64,000 nt of DNA, taken from SZUA-35 sp964351995. GTDB taxonomy: Bacteria; Actinomycetota; Acidimicrobiia; Acidimicrobiales; SZUA-35. Where the stretch lies: the NCBI GenBank assembly GCA_964351995.1, contig CAYGQE010000011.1, positions 1 through 64,000 of the forward strand, written 5' to 3'. Shown here piece after piece: positions 15,291-23,562 of the stretch. A program made the position numbers and the translations under genes. Numbering within the stretch: the first letter of the stretch is position 1; every line of letters begins with the position of its first letter. The notes beneath the pieces are model-generated. The model was not told where the DNA came from and did not search any database. It worked only from the letters and a program-made list of their open reading frames with translations.

Positions 15291-17494
15291 GCGACACATC
15301 AATTCCGCACTCGTCGGCGCCGCAAGGGCCCCGGCCCGAACTCACGCTTGCCGATCTCACCGAGATCGGCGTCGAGCGCCTCAAGGGTGTTGGTGACAAG
15401 AAGCTGAAGGGCCTGCACAAGTCGGATGTCCGCAATCTCTTCGACCTGATCACGCACTACCCACGCCGCTACATCGACCGAACGAACGAGCGCAGAATCG
15501 ACCAACTGATCGTCGGCGAGGAAGCGAATGTCTTCGTCCGGGTGGTGTCCACGTCGTCTCGCCGCATCAAGGGCGGCCGAACGATGGTGAACATCATGGT
15601 CACCGACGGCACCGGCAACATGGAGCTGACCTTCTTCAATCAGGCCTGGCGAGAACGCCAACTGAACGAGGGTTCCGAAGCGGTGGTCTTCGGCAAGGTG
15701 GGGGACTTTCGCGGCAAGCGCCAGATGGCCAACCCGGTCGTCGATCTCGTTGGCAACAAGACCGGCAAGATCATTCCCGTCTATCCGCAGTCGGACAAGG
15801 CCGGCCTGACCAGCTGGGACTACGTCCAGTTCCTCGCTGAGGCGGTCCGGCGAACCATTCCGCCGACCGGTCGCGGCATCGTCGACCCGCTGCCGGACTG
15901 GGTCCTCGACCGCTTCGATTTCGTCGACCGGAACGCGGCGATTCAAGGCATCCACGCCCCCGACTCGCTTGAAGAGGCGGCGGCGGCGAAACGCCGGTTG
16001 ATCTTCGAAGAACTGTTCCGAATGCAGCTGTCGTTGGTGCTTCGCAAACGCGCGCTGGAGGCAACCGAACAAGGACTCGAACATCGGGTCGATGGTCCGC
16101 TGCTCGACCGTTTTCGCGGAACGCTGCCCTTTGCGCTGACCGGCGCTCAGGAGCGAGCGATTGGCGAGATCGCATCGGACCTCGTTCGCCCCACGCCAAT
16201 GCATCGGCTGCTGCAGGGTGACGTTGGTTCCGGCAAGACCCTGGTGGCGGTGGCGTCGATGTTGGCCGCCGTCGATGGCGGCCACCAAGCGGCGTTGATG
16301 GCGCCGACCGAAGTCCTTGCCGAGCAGCATCACGCCGGGATCCGACGTCTGCTCGATGGTCTCACGGTGCCAGAGCCCGGCTCCTTGCTGGGTGAGCGGC
16401 CCCTCAAGGTCGAGCTGCTGGCCAATCGAGTCTCCACTCCGGAACGAAAGCGGATTCTGTCCGAGCTGCTGCTCGGCACCACCGATTTGATCATCGGCAC
16501 GCACGCGTTGATCCAGGACTCGGTGATGTTCTCGTCGCTCGGTGTCGTCGTGATCGACGAGCAGCATCGCTTCGGTGTCGAGCAGCGGGCGGCGCTTCGA
16601 GCCAAGACCGCCACCGACGCCCTTCCCGACGTGCTCGTCATGACTGCCACGCCAATTCCGCGAACCGCGGCGATGACCGTCTACGGCGACCTCGATGTCT
16701 CGGTGCTCGATGAGCTACCGCCGGGTCGGACGCCGATCCAGACTCACTGGATTCCCGCCGCCGGCTCGCTCGAAGGCGAAGAAGTGCCGCTCGAACTCGA
16801 AGCGATGTGGCAAGACGTGCGGGCATCGGTGGCGGAAGGTCGCCAGATCTACGTGGTCTGCCCGCTCATCGACGAGTCAGAGAAGCTCGAAGTGGCTTCG
16901 GCCGAGACCATTGCTGAACGCCTGCACTTGGTCGAGCTGGCCGGGCTGAGCCTCGGCTTGCTCCACGGACGACAGAAGTCCGAGGACAAGGATGCGACGA
17001 TGGAAGCCTTCCGAGCAGGCGAGCTCGATGTGCTCGTCGCCACCACCGTGATCGAGGTCGGCGTCGACGTCCCCAACGCCACCGGCATGGTCATCCTCGA
17101 TGCCGACCGGTTCGGCATTGCGCAGCTCCACCAGCTGCGTGGCCGAGTAGGCCGAGGTCAGCACGCTTCCACCTGCTGGCTGGTCGGTGAGCCGTCGACA
17201 CCAGACGGCGAGGCGCGACTGGAAGCGCTGGTGGCGTCGACCGATGGCTTCGAGTTGGCCGAGGTCGACCTCGATCTACGCGGCGAGGGAACGATTCTGG
17301 GTGAGCGCCAAAAGGGTCAGAACGATCTGAAGCTCGCTTCGCTCCGTACTGACCGGGCCGTGGTTGAGGCAGCTCGTCATACCGCCATCGAGCTGCTCGA
17401 CGCCGACCCCGGCCTGGCGAAGCACCCCGGTTTGGCCACCGAGCTCGAGTTGTTCCTCTACCCCGAAGAAGCCGAGTGCCTGCTCAAAGGCTGA
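15287..17494 (+). CDS. recG: ATP-dependent DNA helicase RecG
   Basis: 735 residues from ATG 15287, within the usual range. It remodels stalled replication forks and Holliday junctions. The N-terminal wedge contains an OB fold (about residues 70-160; NVFVRVVSTSSRRIKGGRTMV). The helicase core has Walker A LLQGDVGSGKT (about 306), DEQH box VVIDEQHRFGVEQR (about 423), motif III MTATPIPRT (about 450), then VIEVGVDVPNATGMVI and QLHQLRGRVGRG. The C-terminal TRG element and LRGEGTILGERQ segment are present. It is coupled to the DAK2 gene by a four-base overlap, and a large hairpin follows. Confidence 0.97.
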   Translation: MSDTSIPHSSAPQGPRPELTLADLTEIGVERLKGVGDKKLKGLHKSDVRNLFDLITHYPRRYIDRTNERRIDQLIVGEEANVFVRVVSTSSRRIKGGRTMVNIMVTDGTGNMELTFFNQAWRERQLNEGSEAVVFGKVGDFRGKRQMANPVVDLVGNKTGKIIPVYPQSDKAGLTSWDYVQFLAEAVRRTIPPTGRGIVDPLPDWVLDRFDFVDRNAAIQGIHAPDSLEEAAAAKRRLIFEELFRMQLSLVLRKRALEATEQGLEHRVDGPLLDRFRGTLPFALTGAQERAIGEIASDLVRPTPMHRLLQGDVGSGKTLVAVASMLAAVDGGHQAALMAPTEVLAEQHHAGIRRLLDGLTVPEPGSLLGERPLKVELLANRVSTPERKRILSELLLGTTDLIIGTHALIQDSVMFSSLGVVVIDEQHRFGVEQRAALRAKTATDALPDVLVMTATPIPRTAAMTVYGDLDVSVLDELPPGRTPIQTHWIPAAGSLEGEEVPLELEAMWQDVRASVAEGRQIYVVCPLIDESEKLEVASAETIAERLHLVELAGLSLGLLHGRQKSEDKDATMEAFRAGELDVLVATTVIEVGVDVPNATGMVILDADRFGIAQLHQLRGRVGRGQHASTCWLVGEPSTPDGEARLEALVASTDGFELAEVDLDLRGEGTILGERQKGQNDLKLASLRTDRAVVEAARHTAIELLDADPGLAKHPGLATELELFLYPEEAECLLKG

Positions 17495-17499
17495 AACCT

Positions 17500-17537
17500 G
17501 GGCGCGAAATTCCCACCCGGGTCGGAATTTCGCGCCC
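17500..17537. terminator. Large inverted repeat / bidirectional terminator after recG
   Basis: A perfect 14-bp stem: GGGCGCGAAATTCC at 17500-17513 pairs with GGAATTTCGCGCCC at 17524-17537, with a 10-base loop. It lies between the convergent recG and small zinc-ribbon genes. The stem includes an AAATT/AATTT block that would give a U-rich tract in either direction. A smaller hairpin with the same flavour follows the HtrA gene at 34802-34825. Confidence 0.75.
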
Positions 17538-17565
17538 ATGCTGATCCGAGGCCACCGCCTTCGAG

Positions 17566-17745
17566 TTAGTAGGCGTCGCTGTCGTCCCCGTCGCCGATGA
17601 CGATGTCCCAGCGGTCGAGGCAGTCCTTGCAGCGATAGGGCAGCACGGTTCCCGGGTCGAGCGGGCCGTCTTCGGGGAACCACCCCAGCGGATAGCAGGT
17701 GCCTCCGCAGTCGACACAGACGATTTCGGCATCAGGCATCGTCAT
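17566..17745 (-). CDS. Small zinc-ribbon protein, 59 aa
   Basis: A short gene read directly from the sequence. The product begins MTMPDAEIVCVDCGGTCY and has a second pair of cysteines in YRCKDCLDRWDIV, giving a CxxCGG...CxxC zinc-ribbon layout; it ends in an acidic tail GDGDDSDAY. ATG 17745 is chosen, with ATG 17739 as an alternative. It lies on the opposite strand between recG and rsmD, 43 bases from the divergent rsmD start. No specific function is evident; such rubredoxin-like ribbons often bind nucleic acid or protein partners. Confidence 0.7.
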   Translation of the reverse strand: MTMPDAEIVCVDCGGTCYPLGWFPEDGPLDPGTVLPYRCKDCLDRWDIVIGDGDDSDAY

Positions 17746-17788
17746 CGCAACAGCTCCGTCATGGATCGCACGCTATAGCGTGCCAGCC

Positions 17789-18310
17789 ATGCGCGTGATC
17801 GCCGGTTCGGCTCGAGGACGAAAGCTCATTGCTCCGGACGGGCAAGGCACACGCCCCATCACCGATCGAGCCAAGGAGGGCATCTTCAACATGCTCCTGC
17901 CGATCATCGAGCTCGACGATTGCCGGGTTCTCGACTTGTTTGCCGGCAGCGGGTCGTTCGGGCTCGAGAGTTTGAGCAGAGGGGCCGGTCATGTCACATT
18001 CGTCGAGCGAAACCGGGGCGCGGCAGCGGTCATACAGAAAAACGTCGATGCGCTTGGGTTCACCGATCAAGCCACGGTCTTGACGGCGAACGTCGAGAGC
18101 GTCGTTCGCACCGCCCCCGCTGTCGAGTTGGCCTTCTGTGATCCGCCCTACACCGACGACGTCTGGGCCGAACTGCTGCCGCTCGTCCCTTCCGAGGTGC
18201 TGGTCGGTCATGCCTCCTTCGACATCCCCCTGACCGATCCATGGATCGAACTCAAGCGTCGTGAGTACGGCCGCTCGAAGATCGTCATCGCAGAGCGCAA
18301 CGCCGACTAA
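17789..18310 (+). CDS. rsmD: 16S rRNA (guanine966-N2)-methyltransferase RsmD
   Basis: 173 residues from ATG 17789 (MRVIAGSARGRKLIAPDG), a normal length and start for RsmD. It methylates G966 of 16S rRNA using SAM. The SAM motif is VLDLFAGSGSFGLESLSRG, the acidic motif is FVERN, and the catalytic motif IV is FCDPPY. TRPITDRAKEGIFNML is the RsmD-specific N-terminal segment. It is followed 12 bases later by coaD, the standard pairing. Confidence 0.95.
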   Translation: MRVIAGSARGRKLIAPDGQGTRPITDRAKEGIFNMLLPIIELDDCRVLDLFAGSGSFGLESLSRGAGHVTFVERNRGAAAVIQKNVDALGFTDQATVLTANVESVVRTAPAVELAFCDPPYTDDVWAELLPLVPSEVLVGHASFDIPLTDPWIELKRREYGRSKIVIAERNAD

Positions 18311-18322
18311 CGTCGAGGGGCA

Positions 18323-18805
18323 ATGGCAACTGCGCTCTATCCCGGTTCATTCGATCCCGTTCACAACGGACACCTTGCGGTCATACGACACGCTGCGGGG
18401 CTCTTTGACCGTGTCGTCGTCGGCGTTGGACACAATCCTGACAAGCCGTCTGGCCTCTTCACGCCGGATGAACGGATCGAGATGATCCGTTCCGAACTGG
18501 CTGATCTCGATGGTGTGGACGTCGAGCTGTTCAGCGGCTTGGTAACCGTTGCTGCCATTCGCTTCGGAGCTGACTGTCTCGTGAAGGGCTTGCGGGGCGG
18601 CTCTGACCTCGATGCTGAAATGCAGCAGGCCCACATGAATCTCACCACCGGCTCGATTCCGAGCATCTTCGTTCCGGCCACTGGTGCATCGGCCCTTGTC
18701 GCCAGCACGTACGTGCGCCAGATCGCTGCGATGGGGGGCGACGTCAGCGATGTCGTCCCGCCGTCTGTTCTCTCCGCCCTCCGAGCAAGGTTCACCAATG
18801 GCTGA
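18323..18805 (+). CDS. coaD: Phosphopantetheine adenylyltransferase
   Basis: 160 residues. It catalyses the penultimate step of coenzyme A synthesis, 4'-phosphopantetheine plus ATP to dephospho-CoA. The nucleotidyltransferase HxGH motif is in YPGSFDPVHNGHLAVI. FTPDERIEMI and VKGLRGGSDLDAEMQQAHMN are characteristic, and the ISSTxVR-equivalent is LVASTYVRQIAAMGGDVSDVVP. Its stop lies inside the start of the SepIVA-like gene (8-base overlap), so they are coupled. Confidence 0.96.
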   Translation: MATALYPGSFDPVHNGHLAVIRHAAGLFDRVVVGVGHNPDKPSGLFTPDERIEMIRSELADLDGVDVELFSGLVTVAAIRFGADCLVKGLRGGSDLDAEMQQAHMNLTTGSIPSIFVPATGASALVASTYVRQIAAMGGDVSDVVPPSVLSALRARFTNG

Positions 18806-19448
18806 TTTCTTCGATCAAGAAAACCCCCGAGCATTCATTCGTGCTGTTCCTGATCCAGCGGATGATTTTGACATCGACACTGAACCCGTCGACGTCGATC
18901 CCTATCGCGTTCCCGTCGTCGACGATCTGCTCGCCCAGGCGATCGATGACATCACGGTGGCCCGTACGGCCCCGATGTCGGCGATGGCGAAGATCAACCG
19001 TGACGAGATTCTTGATCTTCTCGAGGCTGCTCGTGATCAGTTGCCCGACGAATTGCGTCGGGCTCGTTGGTTGTTGAAAGAAAAAGAAGAGTTCCTGGCC
19101 CAGTCCGAGCGCGAGCGTGACGCCATCATCGACCAGGGCAGCCAGCAAGTGGCGCGCATGGTCGAGCGGCAAGAGATCGTTCGAGCGGCCGAAGACAACG
19201 CCAGGGCCATCATCGAAAAGGCCAAGGCCGAGAGCCGCATGCTGGTTCGCCAGACCGAAGACTTCTGCGACAAGAAACTGGCCACGTTCGAGCTCCTGCT
19301 CGAGCGGACAGGCGAGACCGTTGCCAAAGGCCGGACGCGGCTGCTCGGATCTGCTGCGGGTGACGCTCCCTCGATCGATCTCACAGAAGACATCGACTTG
19401 GCTGATGCGCCACCTCCGCCACCAGTAGGGATGCCTGAGCGTCGGTGA
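18798..19448 (+). CDS. sepIVA: SepIVA-like DivIVA-family septation protein
   Basis: 216 residues from ATG 18798. An acidic N-terminal tail is followed by DEILDLLEAARDQLPDELRRA and a long coiled coil. The coil has segments QQVARMVERQEIVRAAEDNA and CDKKLATFELLLERTGETVAKGRTRL. These parallel mycobacterial SepIVA (VLELIDDIKDAIPGEL, VSQNEVVAAANAES, DNKLAEFEEFLNGTLRSVGRGRHQL, from memory). The position, just before DUF177-rpmF and rnc-fpg-smc, is the same as in Mycobacterium. It probably organises the septum or cell-envelope growth. The C-terminus is proline-rich (PPPPPVGMPERR). Confidence 0.75.
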   Translation: MADFFDQENPRAFIRAVPDPADDFDIDTEPVDVDPYRVPVVDDLLAQAIDDITVARTAPMSAMAKINRDEILDLLEAARDQLPDELRRARWLLKEKEEFLAQSERERDAIIDQGSQQVARMVERQEIVRAAEDNARAIIEKAKAESRMLVRQTEDFCDKKLATFELLLERTGETVAKGRTRLLGSAAGDAPSIDLTEDIDLADAPPPPPVGMPERR

Positions 19449-19524
19449 CCGCTGTCGCTGCGGCGGCCTTCCTGGATGCTCGGGCGGCTGTGAAGGTCGT
19501 CGCTCGCCCGTAGTCTTGGCCGCC

Positions 19525-20073
19525 ATGAGCAGCGGGAGTCACGAGCGGAAGCCGACCGTCAAACACGAGATCAATGTCTCCGACCTGCGGCGTCGCCTCG
19601 GCGAGCGCCGGACCGTCCCGATCGACATCTTGCTGGAGCCGCTCGAAGTCATCGCCAGCCGGACCACGGCAGATCCGCTGATCGGCGAGATCGTGGTGGA
19701 GTCCATCGAGCGTGGGGTGACGGTCACCGGATTCATCGATCTGTCCTGGGAGGGTGAGTGTCGTCGTTGCCTCGAACCCGTGGACGGAGCCGATCGGGTG
19801 GAGATCATGGACATCTACCAAGTGGGCGCCCCAGACGAGACCGACGAGATCGTTCAGTTGGTCGATGACACGATCGACCTGGTTCCGATGGTCCGCGATG
19901 CTGCGCTGCTTGGTCTGCCACTCGCACCGCTGTGCCGGGAGGATTGCGCTGGCCCTGACCCGGACCGGTACCCGACGGTGACTGAAGAAGAACTCGAAGC
20001 CGCTGCCGCAACGGCGGAGAAGCCGCCAGACCCTCGCTGGGCTGCACTCGGCGATCTCGATCTGCGCGACTGA
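19525..20073 (+). CDS. DUF177 (YceD) family protein
   Basis: 182 residues from ATG 19525 (MSSGSHERKPTVKHEINVSD). The YceD family encoded upstream of rpmF is associated with 23S rRNA accumulation and large-subunit assembly. Visible signature: a Cys pair in GECRRCLEPVDG, then the acidic DETDEIVQLVDDTIDLVPMVRDAALLGLPL, then LCREDCAGP with a second Cys pair (a metal site is likely). The C-terminal PRWAALGDLDLRD is the family's usual end. It precedes rpmF by 151 bases, which contain a small hairpin (GTGTCCA/TGGACAC). Confidence 0.88.
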   Translation: MSSGSHERKPTVKHEINVSDLRRRLGERRTVPIDILLEPLEVIASRTTADPLIGEIVVESIERGVTVTGFIDLSWEGECRRCLEPVDGADRVEIMDIYQVGAPDETDEIVQLVDDTIDLVPMVRDAALLGLPLAPLCREDCAGPDPDRYPTVTEEELEAAAATAEKPPDPRWAALGDLDLRD

Positions 20074-20224
20074 CCCCCGCCCCGCTGCCCGGCATCCGCT
20101 TCGCTTCGTGGGTCTCGTGACCGATGCGATGAAGTGGGCAGGGTGGTAGTGGGGAGTCGAGCGCTACACTCGTGGGTTCGTGTCCACCCTGGACACCTCG
20201 TCGCCTCACGCTCCAGGAACTCTC

Positions 20225-20404
20225 ATGGCCGTACCAAAGAAGAAGACCTCCAAGGCCAAGACCCGTAGCCGTCGTGCTTCGAGCTGGTCGATTTCGGCTC
20301 CGGCCAAGGCGTCGTGTGATCACTGCGGCCAGACCAAGCTGCCGCACCGCGTGTGTAGCAGCTGCGGTTGGTACAAGGGCCGTCAGGCCGTCGACGTCGC
20401 GTAG
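20225..20404 (+). CDS. rpmF: 50S ribosomal protein bL32
   Basis: 59 residues from ATG 20225: MAVPKKKTSKAKTRSRRAS is the standard bL32 N-terminus. The zinc-binding form is shown by CDHCGQTKLPHRVCSSCGWY with two CxxC pairs, so this is the Zn-containing paralogue type. Earlier in-frame starts add a non-homologous leader. It lies between DUF177 and plsX, the classic order. Confidence 0.97.
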   Translation: MAVPKKKTSKAKTRSRRASSWSISAPAKASCDHCGQTKLPHRVCSSCGWYKGRQAVDVA

Positions 20405-20475
20405 CGCGATGGGTGGCGCTCGAGACGTTGCCCCAACGCAATTGACCGCATCGAGTCAGACATCCTCCGATCACG

Positions 20476-21468
20476 ATGCCTGAGGCGCGCCTGCCAGTTG
20501 CCGTTGACGCCATGGGTGGCGACGACGCGCCGTCTTCGATCGTCGCTGGAGCTCGGATCGCCGCCGAGGAGTATGGCGTACCCGTGCTGCTGGTTGGCGA
20601 CACAGCGCAGCTCGGCGATGTGGGAGAGCTGCCGATCAAGCATGCGTCCGAGGTCGTCGGCATGGGCGATGAGCCCGCAGCCAGCGTTCGCAAGAAAAAG
20701 GACTCTTCAGTGGTGCGAGCGGCTGAGGCCGTGCGCGATGGTGAGGCATCTGCGGTCCTCAGTGCTGGCAACACTGGTGCTGCGATGGCGGCCTCGCTGC
20801 TTCGGTTGGGCCGCATTCGTGGCATCAATCGCCCGGCGATCGCCGTGCCATTCCCCGTGCTTGGCTCCACTCCGACCACGCTGTTGGACTGCGGCGCCAA
20901 TGCTGATGCCCAGCCCGAGTGGTTGGTGCAATTCGCACAGCTCGGCACCGTGTACGCACGCACTCGCTTCGCCATCGAAACGCCTCGCGTCGGCGTGATG
21001 ACCATCGGTGAAGAGGCGGGCAAGGGAAACGCCCTGGTGAAAGCCACCTGTGATCTGTTGGCCGATGAGACATGGACCGAAGCGTGTGGTGCGAGCTTCG
21101 TGGGCAATGTCGAAGGTCGTGACTTGATGAATGGAGAGGCCGACGTCATCGTGTGCGATGGCTTCACCGGCAACATCATCTTGAAGTCGCTCGAAGGCGG
21201 CATGGCCATTGCGCTCGACGCCATCCGTCAGCAGCTCTCCGCCATACCCGGGGCCAACGATGTGCTCGCCCACTTGTACGAAGAGCTCGATCCCGAAGCG
21301 CGTGGAGCGGCGATGATGCTCGGCTGCAAGCAGGTCAGCATGATTTCGCACGGTTCGTCATCGCCACGGGCGATCGCCAATGCGATTCGAACGGCATCAG
21401 AGATGGTTGACTCCGGCATCGTGCAGCACATCCGAGACATGCTCGAGGCCGAAGAAGCCACTGATTGA
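20476..21468 (+). CDS. plsX: Phosphate acyltransferase PlsX
   Basis: 330 residues beginning MPEARLPVAVDAMGGDDAPSS; the VAVDAMGGDxAP motif is the PlsX N-terminal signature. It converts acyl-ACP plus phosphate to acyl-phosphate for phospholipid synthesis. Other conserved segments: SVRKKKDSSVVRAAEAVRDG, SAGNTGAAMAAS, LDCGANADAQPEWLVQFA and VVCDGFTGNIILKSLEG-like VIVCDGFTGN. It lies upstream of acpP, which supplies its substrate carrier. Confidence 0.96.
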   Translation: MPEARLPVAVDAMGGDDAPSSIVAGARIAAEEYGVPVLLVGDTAQLGDVGELPIKHASEVVGMGDEPAASVRKKKDSSVVRAAEAVRDGEASAVLSAGNTGAAMAASLLRLGRIRGINRPAIAVPFPVLGSTPTTLLDCGANADAQPEWLVQFAQLGTVYARTRFAIETPRVGVMTIGEEAGKGNALVKATCDLLADETWTEACGASFVGNVEGRDLMNGEADVIVCDGFTGNIILKSLEGGMAIALDAIRQQLSAIPGANDVLAHLYEELDPEARGAAMMLGCKQVSMISHGSSSPRAIANAIRTASEMVDSGIVQHIRDMLEAEEATD

Positions 21469-21609
21469 GCGGGTTTTTCGACAGACAGTGCTGCTGCGGC
21501 ATGCAGCGACAGTTGACGCCCTCCGTGAGAAGGGGTCACACACGGCTAGAATCGCCCGGTCCGCCGCTCGTGAGTCCACGCACGGCCGGAGCGAGAAGAA
21601 GGACCCGTT

Positions 21610-21909
21610 GTGCCCGCAGAAACCCACATGGAGCAGTCGCCGATGAACCGTCCAGAGGTCGTCACCCTCGTACGCGATCGGCTCGCCGACATCCTCGAAG
21701 TCGAGCCTGATCAGATCAACGAAGGCGACTCGTTCGCCGATGATCTGGATGCCGACTCCCTTGCTCTCATCGAGCTGGTCGAGGCCCTCGAAGAAGAACT
21801 CTCGGATCGCACCGTGGGCTTCCGAATCGAGGATGAAGACTTGCAAGATCTCAAGACTGTCCGTGACGCCGTGGACTACGTGTTCAGCCAAGTCGGAGTC
21901 GACTCCTGA
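21610..21909 (+). CDS. acpP: Acyl carrier protein
   Basis: 99 residues from GTG 21610, which has AGAAGAAGGA ending six bases upstream; internal ATGs at 21628 and 21643 lack such a site. The phosphopantetheine attachment serine is in DDLDADSLALIELVEALEEEL. The protein carries growing fatty acyl chains. The N-terminal extension of about 11 residues beyond the usual ACP start (MPAETHMEQSP) is slightly unusual. A TAGAAT at 21547-21552 could be a -10 element of its promoter, but no good -35 accompanies it. The rnc start follows the stop within six bases. Confidence 0.93.
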   Translation: MPAETHMEQSPMNRPEVVTLVRDRLADILEVEPDQINEGDSFADDLDADSLALIELVEALEEELSDRTVGFRIEDEDLQDLKTVRDAVDYVFSQVGVDS

Positions 21910-21914
21910 ACGAG

Positions 21915-22652
21915 GTGTCCAACCCCCAGGAACTGTCCCGAGCGATCGGGCATGAGTTCGCTGACCCCGCACTTCTGCAGCTGGCGCTCACCCATCGGAG
22001 CCACTGCGCTGAGACGGACGCACCCGAGCCGAACGAGCGGCTCGAGTTTCTTGGTGATGCGGTGCTCGGGCTGGCGGTCACCGAACACATCTACAGCGCC
22101 TACGACGATCTCGCCGAGGGCCAGCTGGCCAAACTCCGGGCATCGGTGGTCAACACCGCAACACTTGCTGTCGTTGCTCGCCGAATCGGCGTTGGATCTC
22201 AACTGCTCCTTGGCCGAGGAGAGGATCAGTCGGGCGGTCGTGGCAAGGAATCGATTCTGGCCGATGCACTCGAGGCGATCTTTGGAGCTGTCTTCGTCGA
22301 TGCGGGTTGGGAACGAGCGGCGGAAGTGGTGCTTGATCTGATGATCGACGACATCACCACCGGTGCTGAACGTCCGGGACGTCAGGACTACAAGACCCGC
22401 CTTCAAGAGCTCGCAGCCGAACGCTCACTCACGCCACCCAGCTATCACATCACCTCCTCGGGGCCCGACCATGACCGCGTGTTCGAAGCGGCGGTTTCGA
22501 TGGGCGGAGCCGAGCGCGGTTCCGGTCAAGGCACATCCAAGAAGCGAGCCGAGCAGGCCGCAGCGCAGGCTGCATGGCGTGCACTCACCGCGGCAGACGC
22601 CGACCCAGTCTCCACATCTCCGGTCTCCGGAGAACAGAAAGAAGCAACCTGA
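21915..22652 (+). CDS. rnc: Ribonuclease III
   Basis: 245 residues from GTG 21915. The endonuclease domain carries the signature ERLEFLGDAVLGLAV; the second acidic site is DALEAIFGAVFVDAG. The C-terminal double-stranded RNA-binding domain starts near residue 155 (DYKTRLQELAAE), with GSGQGTSKKRAEQAAAQAAW. It processes rRNA precursors and structured transcripts. It is tightly packed between acpP and the Fpg-like gene, sharing one base (ATGA-type junction) with the latter. Confidence 0.97.
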   Translation: MSNPQELSRAIGHEFADPALLQLALTHRSHCAETDAPEPNERLEFLGDAVLGLAVTEHIYSAYDDLAEGQLAKLRASVVNTATLAVVARRIGVGSQLLLGRGEDQSGGRGKESILADALEAIFGAVFVDAGWERAAEVVLDLMIDDITTGAERPGRQDYKTRLQELAAERSLTPPSYHITSSGPDHDRVFEAAVSMGGAERGSGQGTSKKRAEQAAAQAAWRALTAADADPVSTSPVSGEQKEAT

Positions 22653-23491
22653 TGTCAGGACTCGAGCTCCCCGAGATCGAAACACTCAAGCGCGACCTCG
22701 AACGCGATGCGGTCGGTCGAAAGATCAAGATTGCCGACGTTCGCTCGTTGAAATCACTTCCCGAGCACCGGACCAAGAAGAGCTTTTCCTCATTGGTTGA
22801 AGGAGCCAAGATCGACGCCGTGGAGCGCGCCGGTCTGGCCATCGTGCTGACACTCAACAACGACCACACGATCGTGATGACGCTCGGGGAAGAAGGCAGC
22901 CTCCAGCGTTGCGCTTCGAAGGTCGCCGTCGAGTCCAAGACCGCCGTCATTCTCACGTTCACCCAAGGCGGCGATCTCCGCATCATCGATGGCGATGGAT
23001 CGTGTGCGGTCACCGCCGTGCTCACCGAAGAAGTCGAGACCATCGTGCCCCCGGCCAACCTTCGGGGTCTCGACCTACTCGCTGACCCCATCTCGTGGGT
23101 CGACTTCTCGTACTTCGTGAGGGCCAAGTCCGAGCCGCTGCGGGTCATGCTCACCAACGAGGACAACTTCGTCGGTATCGGTGACATCTACGCCGATGAG
23201 ATCCTCTTCGATGCTGGCCTTCGCTACGACCGTGGCGCCGATCAGCTCACCACGATGGAGGTGCGCCGCTTGCACCGTTCGTTGGTTGGTGTGCTGCATG
23301 ACGCCATCAAGTATCGGGGAACCTCGCTCGAAGGTCGGCCGTTCATTGATCTCAACGGCGCCCCCGGCGAGTTCGCCGACCACCTGGCGGTGTACCAGAA
23401 GAACGGCGATCTCAGCCCTCGCAACCGCCAGCCCATCCAGAAGGCGCAGTTCAAGGGCAAGACCGTCTACTTCTGCGGGACACAAGTCTGA
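22652..23491 (+). CDS. Fpg/Nei-fold protein with degenerate active site
   Basis: 279 residues from ATG 22652. The fold is clear: ELPEIETLKRDLE at the N-terminus and the helix-two-turn-helix segment NFVGIGDIYADEILFDAGL. The catalytic features of formamidopyrimidine-DNA glycosylase are lost, however. Real enzymes start MPELPE and use Pro2; here the start is MSGLELPE, placing Leu where Pro2 belongs. The beta-hairpin lysine (RRGKYL in active enzymes) is leucine in ERAGLAIVL. HLGMxG is TLGEEG. The C-terminal zinc finger keeps one of four cysteines (YFCGTQV). It occupies the normal rnc-fpg-smc slot. It may be a non-catalytic DNA-binding protein (inference). Confidence 0.8.
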   Translation: MSGLELPEIETLKRDLERDAVGRKIKIADVRSLKSLPEHRTKKSFSSLVEGAKIDAVERAGLAIVLTLNNDHTIVMTLGEEGSLQRCASKVAVESKTAVILTFTQGGDLRIIDGDGSCAVTAVLTEEVETIVPPANLRGLDLLADPISWVDFSYFVRAKSEPLRVMLTNEDNFVGIGDIYADEILFDAGLRYDRGADQLTTMEVRRLHRSLVGVLHDAIKYRGTSLEGRPFIDLNGAPGEFADHLAVYQKNGDLSPRNRQPIQKAQFKGKTVYFCGTQV

Positions 23492-23562
23492 TCCTTCGCC
23501 GCGCGCGAACCGATCGACCCTTCTAGCATCCCTCGTTCAATTCAAGACCCGGCGGGTTCGAC

